Source of the DNA: Bacteroidota bacterium
Lineage (GTDB): Bacteria; Bacteroidota; Bacteroidia; Flavobacteriales_F; PHOS-HE28
Direction: 5' to 3'
Assembly: GCA_023412755.1 (NCBI GenBank)
Contig: JAEZCB010000090.1
Coordinates: forward strand, 1-5,817
DNA: 5,817 nucleotides
Part shown: piece after piece, positions 3,501 through 5,817 of the stretch
Position numbering within the stretch: position 1 is the stretch's first letter
Layout of the letters: each line of letters opens with the position of its first letter
Made by a program: the position numbers and the translations under genes
The notes under the pieces: model-generated
What the model was told of the DNA's origin: nothing
Seen by the model: only the letters and a program-made list of their open reading frames with translations
Databases searched by the model: none

Positions 3501-5817
3501 TGTCACCATCACCGACGCTCATCAATGCGTGCTCGAGTTGCCCTTCACGATCGGTTCCACCGGAACACCCGATGTGAGCGCCGGGCCTTCCATGGTGATC
3601 GATTGCACCACTGGACCGGAGGTTCAACTCGCCGGTGGTTCAAGCACTCCGGGAGTATCTTTCAGTTGGGTGGCCAGCAATGGTGGTAACATAGTGAGCG
3701 GCCCTAATACGGCCACGCCTACTGTGAATGCCGCGGGCACATACACACTCACTGTCACCGCGGACCAATGCACGGCGATCGCTTCAACCACCGTTACCTC
3801 AGATCTGGCGGCGCCGGATGCATTGGCCTCCGTTTCCGGTGTGCTCACGTGCACGGAGACCATGGTCACGATCCAGGGAACGAGTTCAACGGATGGTGTT
3901 TCATACAGCTGGAGTGGCCCCGATGGTTTTTCCAGCAACGATCAGAACGCTGAAGTTTCGGTCGCTGGCACCTATACACTCACGGTCACAGCGGCGAATG
4001 GTTGTACCCAAACGGCCGATGTGGTGGTGGCTCTTGACATCGAACTGCCCGATGTGAGTGCTGCTGGTGGCATCATCACCTGCACCACACCATGTGTGAC
4101 CCTGGATGGTGGCAGCACCGATGGGGTAGGTTTCGCCTGGAGTGGACCGGACCAATTCCAAAGCACGGATGAAGATCCAGAAGTATGTGCTCCTGGCATC
4201 TACGTCCTCGTGGTCACCGGGGCGAATGGATGCACCAGCACCACCGAAGTCGTGGTGGATCTGGATATCGAACTTCCTGATGTGAGTGCTGTTGGTGGTA
4301 CCATCACCTGTGCCTCACAATGCGTTACCCTGGATGGTGGTAGTACCAATGGAGTGGGCTTTGCATGGACGGGACCTGCCGGTTTCCAGAGCGCGGAAGA
4401 GGATCCTGAGGCATGCACTCCCGGCATCTATACGCTCACCGTCACGGCCGCCAATGGCTGTACCAGCACGGCAGAAGCTGTGGTGGGCCTGGACCTGGAG
4501 GCTCCGACCGCCAATGCCATGGGAGGCACCATCACATGCACCACCACCTGCATCATGCTCGATGGAGGAAGCACGACCGATGGCGTGAGCTTTATGTGGA
4601 GCGGACCGGATGGCTACACGAGTTCTTCCGAAGATCCCGAAGTGTGCGCACCGGGCACATATACACTAACAGTGACCGCCGCCAATGGCTGCACCCGTAC
4701 AGCGAATGCTTTGGTGGAATTGGATGCCGATGTTCCCGATGCCACGGCTGAAGGTGGCACGATCACCTGCGATAATGAGTGTGTCACCCTGGTGGGCGGC
4801 AGCATCACAGCAGGCGTGAGCTTCCATTGGAGCGGCAATGGTCTGGACAGCGATGAGCAGAACGTGGAGGTATGTGCCGCGGGTGTCTACACGCTCACGG
4901 TAACGGCTGCCAATGGCTGCATCAGCACCGCCACCGCTGTGGTGGATCTGGACGATGATCTGCCGAGCATCCAGACAGAAGGAGGAAGCATCAACTGCTA
5001 TCAGCCCTGCACCTGGTTGTCGGGCAGCAGTGATACTCCCGGGGCTACCTATGCCTGGATCTTCAATGGTCAGGTATCCCAGGGTGAGATCTTCTACGCA
5101 TGCGTGGCAGGAGAATATACCTTCCAGGTGACCGGCCCCAATGGATGCATCAGCACTGAGACCGTCAGTGTCACCGGCAACTTCACCACGCCAGATGTGA
5201 CAGCCGAAGGTGGTGTGATCACATGTGCGAACGAATGTGTGTTGTTGCAGGGTGCCAGCACCTCGAACATCCTCAATTACAACTGGACCGGAGATGGTTT
5301 CGATGAGGATGGTGAAAGTGTGGAAGTATGCATTCCAGGCACCTACGTGTTAACGGTGACCGCCTCCAATGGCTGTGTGAACACCGCTACCGTGGAGGTC
5401 GGGCTGGATACGGATGTTCCCGATGCCACGGCTGAAGGTGGCACGATCACCTGCGATAATGCGTGTGTGACCCTGCAGGGTAGCAGCACCACCGCCGGTG
5501 TAAGCTTCCATTGGACCGGCAATGGCCTGAGCATTGATGGACCGGTCGCGGAAGTATGTTCTGCTGGCACCTATACCCTCACGGTCACCGCTGCCAATGG
5601 CTGCACCAACACGGTAACTGTGGAAGTGGAGTTGGATAATGTGATCCCGGAAGTCTCTGCTCAAGGAAGTACGATCCCCTGCGGTGAGGAATGCATCCAA
5701 TTGATCGGTACCACCGACCAGGAGGATGCGCTCTTCGCATGGAGCGGTCCGGGCGATTTCACCAGCAATGATGTGGCACCCCTGGTATGTGCACCCGGTA
5801 CCTATACGCTCATGGTC
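490..5817 (+). CDS. Giant secreted DUF7948 / beta-propeller / SprB-repeat / Ig-like-repeat surface protein (3' partial)
   Basis: This frame is open from ATG 490 to the window edge (1776 codons, no stop). Domains in order: signal peptide (about residues 1-30); His-rich spacer (36-46); DUF7948-like domain (about 60-283); seven SBBP-like propeller blades (about 298-768); Ig-like domain (about 769-882); two SprB-type repeats (about 883-1024); and a tandem Ig/PKD-like array from residue 1027 to the end. In Bacteroidota such proteins are exported by Sec and then usually by the type IX secretion system. They act at the cell surface as adhesins, gliding-associated filaments or large secreted proteins. 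That role is inferred, because the C-terminal sorting domain is not visible. No catalytic motif was found. The ATG at 490 is preferred because it gives a compact signal peptide. An in-frame ATG at 433, right after a TGA at 430-432, would add 19 residues. No Shine-Dalgarno sequence precedes either start. It is probably transcribed alone, since a strong terminator lies upstream. Confidence 0.95.
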   Translation, partial: MRRTSTPWQVLKQGALLLLLVCLYAPMSAQHAATAHHQHDDHGHGHGELDELLKRYDQRMNFVENKGQFSEQVLFRADLPLGQAIATNEGMIVTVYDPVEIDKRAAEGIRLEAEVQRGEPHRDLVWRKKGHTWQLNFLGASPNMKVESRSSHEDVWNFFSGDAQATDVRAYQEIWYRDVYKATDVRYYPAADGSLEYDIICKPGSDPSMIAVEFKGLDRLQVNEKGELLLSTSLGEVAYPEPYVYQQVAGKEQRIGARYLAEGNVLRFELDEYDVSEPLIIDPIAMRWATWLNTNSTGDNHGHCIWVDPTDGAIYVVSRVVGTTDQITPGAFDVTANGNLEIIVGKYFEPTDVGDSGVRVWQTYIGGNGDDNPYAMEQGPDGHFYITGNTTSTNYPLIGGPAFSGPSVDQQSQSGADIFITKINAAGNSIKSAVVGGNGSDLSYDLRIDGAGDLLVCGYTSSSNLATSNPGTGATNGNSGNDVIIFKMNSGLDAVQWLKNYGGSGTDQAMIMLLTPTNDILVGGLTTSNNFPLLLPRQSSRGGSQAGLLQRLNANGDLQWSSYFTSANSSTASILCMSLHTNGTEFYFGGVTSGLHSSNISASGVYDNTHNGSNDFFVARMEIDQDFIGGTYVGGSSNEVNMMGLNTDLNNDVFVFGYTNSTNFPVSGGDNVPLQASKQGTSSSNDKVFFKLESDLSALEFSTYYGGSVDDYDPVGERGIKFSNCRIYTIVTARSNNIPLTQGALNTTKLSSTSRYEPGLVVWANPPDLLDNSIIGNQAVCEGEVPGDVIGSVPSYSLPTIVRNNSPSSYPAFPDAATYQWQISTDSLNWTDIAGADAQNLPGSMIGPVDQKTYVRRIIGGDACILAGAADQVVTVKIVSVSADIEHVSCNGANDGSITVSSDGQAPFQYQWDHGPNTATISGLAPGSYTVTVTDVNLCSAEGTFVVTEPAVLMGDVDVNDATCNESNGSASDEAQGGTTPYSYLWSTGATGSDLNGVPGGSYSVTITDAHQCVLELPFTIGSTGTPDVSAGPSMVIDCTTGPEVQLAGGSSTPGVSFSWVASNGGNIVSGPNTATPTVNAAGTYTLTVTADQCTAIASTTVTSDLAAPDALASVSGVLTCTETMVTIQGTSSTDGVSYSWSGPDGFSSNDQNAEVSVAGTYTLTVTAANGCTQTADVVVALDIELPDVSAAGGIITCTTPCVTLDGGSTDGVGFAWSGPDQFQSTDEDPEVCAPGIYVLVVTGANGCTSTTEVVVDLDIELPDVSAVGGTITCASQCVTLDGGSTNGVGFAWTGPAGFQSAEEDPEACTPGIYTLTVTAANGCTSTAEAVVGLDLEAPTANAMGGTITCTTTCIMLDGGSTTDGVSFMWSGPDGYTSSSEDPEVCAPGTYTLTVTAANGCTRTANALVELDADVPDATAEGGTITCDNECVTLVGGSITAGVSFHWSGNGLDSDEQNVEVCAAGVYTLTVTAANGCISTATAVVDLDDDLPSIQTEGGSINCYQPCTWLSGSSDTPGATYAWIFNGQVSQGEIFYACVAGEYTFQVTGPNGCISTETVSVTGNFTTPDVTAEGGVITCANECVLLQGASTSNILNYNWTGDGFDEDGESVEVCIPGTYVLTVTASNGCVNTATVEVGLDTDVPDATAEGGTITCDNACVTLQGSSTTAGVSFHWTGNGLSIDGPVAEVCSAGTYTLTVTAANGCTNTVTVEVELDNVIPEVSAQGSTIPCGEECIQLIGTTDQEDALFAWSGPGDFTSNDVAPLVCAPGTYTLMV
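595..627 (+). other. His-rich segment just after the signal peptide
   Basis: Residues 36-46 read HHQHDDHGHGH: six His and two Asp in eleven residues, with another His at 31. After signal cleavage this would lie close to the mature N-terminus. His/Asp clusters of this type can bind Zn, Ni or Cu, but nothing here proves metal binding. Confidence 0.7.
667..1338 (+). other. DUF7948-like N-terminal domain
   Basis: Residues 60-283 begin with the family hallmark FVENKGQF (62-69). They continue through a WYRDVY...VRYY...GSLEYDI block and GEVAYPEPYVYQ, and end with LIIDP (279-283). This order is characteristic of the domain that precedes SBBP propellers in many Bacteroidota secreted proteins. Its molecular function is not established. 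A 16-bp direct repeat encoding (Q/K)ATDVR occurs at 980-995 and 1031-1046, within the YRDVY block. Confidence 0.85.
1381..2793 (+). other. SBBP-like seven-bladed beta-propeller
   Basis: Residues 298-768 divide into seven units beginning near residues 298, 372, 443, 508, 572, 640 and 712. Most carry a variant of the SBBP core (PF06739): a D/N-rich turn, a short strand ending in GxT, then S/T-N-(F/Y)-P. Examples are DGHFYITGNTTSTNYP, GDLLVCGYTSSSN, NDILVGGLTTSNNFP and NDVFVFGYTNSTNFP. Between cores there are usually a (V/F)F(F/I)xK(I/M/L)-type strand and YxGGSxxD-type closers. Units 1, 5 and 7 are degenerate. Seven units suggest one closed propeller, but blade count alone does not prove closure. 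Such domains usually serve as binding or scaffold platforms. Confidence 0.8.
2794..3135 (+). other. Ig-like domain with TYQWQ motif
   Basis: Residues 769-882 link the propeller to the SprB repeats. They contain QAVCEGEVPG, then TYQWQISTDSLNWTDIAGA (W at residue 821), then TYVRRIIGGDAC. This arrangement is common in Ig-like modules of Bacteroidota surface proteins, where the two Cys (in AVCEG and GDAC) could form a disulfide. The boundaries are approximate. Confidence 0.65.
3136..3348 (+). other. SprB-type repeat 1
   Basis: Residues 883-953 follow the SprB pattern (PF13573): VSCNGANDGSITV, then PFQYQWDHG, then GLAPGSYTVTVTDVNLC and an FVVTEP end. The repeat family is named for the Flavobacterium johnsoniae gliding adhesin SprB. 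Its presence shows shared repeat building blocks and does not prove a role in gliding. Confidence 0.85.
3349..3561 (+). other. SprB-type repeat 2
   Basis: Residues 954-1024 match the same family: ATCNESNGSAS, GGTTPYSYLWSTGAT, GVPGGSYSVTITDAHQC. It lies directly behind the first repeat with no linker. After its final strand (FTIGST) the sequence changes to the TPDVSA type that begins the Ig-like array. Confidence 0.85.
4729..4777 (+). repeat. 49-bp identical patch, copy 1 (repeat 6)
   Basis: These 49 bases start GATGTTCCCGATG, end GCGATAATG and recur without change at 5413-5461, exactly 684 bp (three repeat periods) downstream. They encode DVPDATAEGGTITCDN across the junction and first strand of repeat 6. 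Sequence on both sides is clearly diverged from the second copy. Confidence 0.9.
5413..5461 (+). repeat. 49-bp identical patch, copy 2 (repeat 9)
   Basis: This is the second copy of the patch at 4729-4777, covering the junction and first strand of repeat 9. Downstream, a shorter similar stretch (GCTTCCATTGG with the following bases) is also shared by repeats 6 and 9. The intervening codons differ. Confidence 0.9.

Larger units (their letters stand above)
3568..5817 (+). repeat. Tandem array of ten Ig/PKD-like repeats, 228-bp period (last one cut)
   Basis: Units begin at the Pro of the P(D/x)xxA motif, at 3568, 3814, 4048, 4276, 4504, 4735, 4963, 5191, 5419 and 5647. Lengths are 82, 78, 76, 76, 77, 76, 76, 76 and 76 residues, plus a cut tenth. 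The consensus order is PDVSAxGGTITC-x3-C-VTLxGGSTT-GVSFxWSGP-DGF-EVCAPGTYTLTVTAANGC-T, then an acidic junction ending LDxDxP. Each unit looks like a beta-sandwich with a conserved core Trp and the AGTYTLTV strand typical of extracellular Ig/PKD-like folds. R3 and R4 are the closest pair (about 55 of 76 residues identical by hand count). R1, R2 and R7 differ most. The array probably continues beyond the window. Confidence 0.93.

Noticed and set aside
3972..4427. Two similar minus-strand frames (3972-4199 and 4200-4427) that look like a repeated small protein
   Set aside because: Their resemblance and 228-bp spacing simply mirror the tandem repeats of the + strand gene read backwards.
3568..5817. 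Periodic repeats considered as a CRISPR array
   Set aside because: The period is 228 bp, the whole unit is coding, and the frame stays open. There is no short-repeat/unique-spacer pattern.

Overview
The window is dominated by one very large gene on the + strand. It starts at 490 and is still open at the last base (5817), so 1776 codons are visible with no stop. The product is a secreted, multidomain, repeat-built surface protein of the kind found in Bacteroidota. It has a signal peptide, a His-rich spacer, a DUF7948-type N-terminal domain (FVENKGQF start, LIIDP end) and an SBBP-like beta-propeller in which seven blades can be counted. Then come an Ig-like domain, two SprB-type repeats, and a tandem array of about ten Ig-like/PKD-like repeats that settles into a strict 76-residue (228-bp) period. 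The window cuts the gene inside repeat 10.

Organism: this architecture, the lack of a Shine-Dalgarno sequence before the start and the moderately high G+C content suggest an uncultured Bacteroidota lineage, plausibly Flavobacteriales-related. The phylum is well supported by the domain content. The finer placement is a guess.

Layout: 1-38 is probably the last 11 codons of an upstream + strand gene with an Ala/Pro/Glu-rich tail. It is followed at 58-95 by a near-perfect bidirectional intrinsic terminator. Positions 96-489 hold no convincing gene, but do hold a possible minus-strand terminator and several short dyad symmetries. Positions 490-5817 are the giant gene, probably its own transcription unit.

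Functional picture (inference): the protein is exported by Sec. By family analogy it is then carried across the outer membrane by the type IX secretion system and displayed as a long stalk with the propeller near its N-terminus. The C-terminal sorting domain that would confirm this lies outside the window. The most interesting signals are inside the array: a paired gain of two cysteines from repeat 3 onward, acidic LDxDxPD-like junctions between repeats, and a 49-bp identical patch shared by repeats 6 and 9, set in diverged sequence, which looks like gene conversion.
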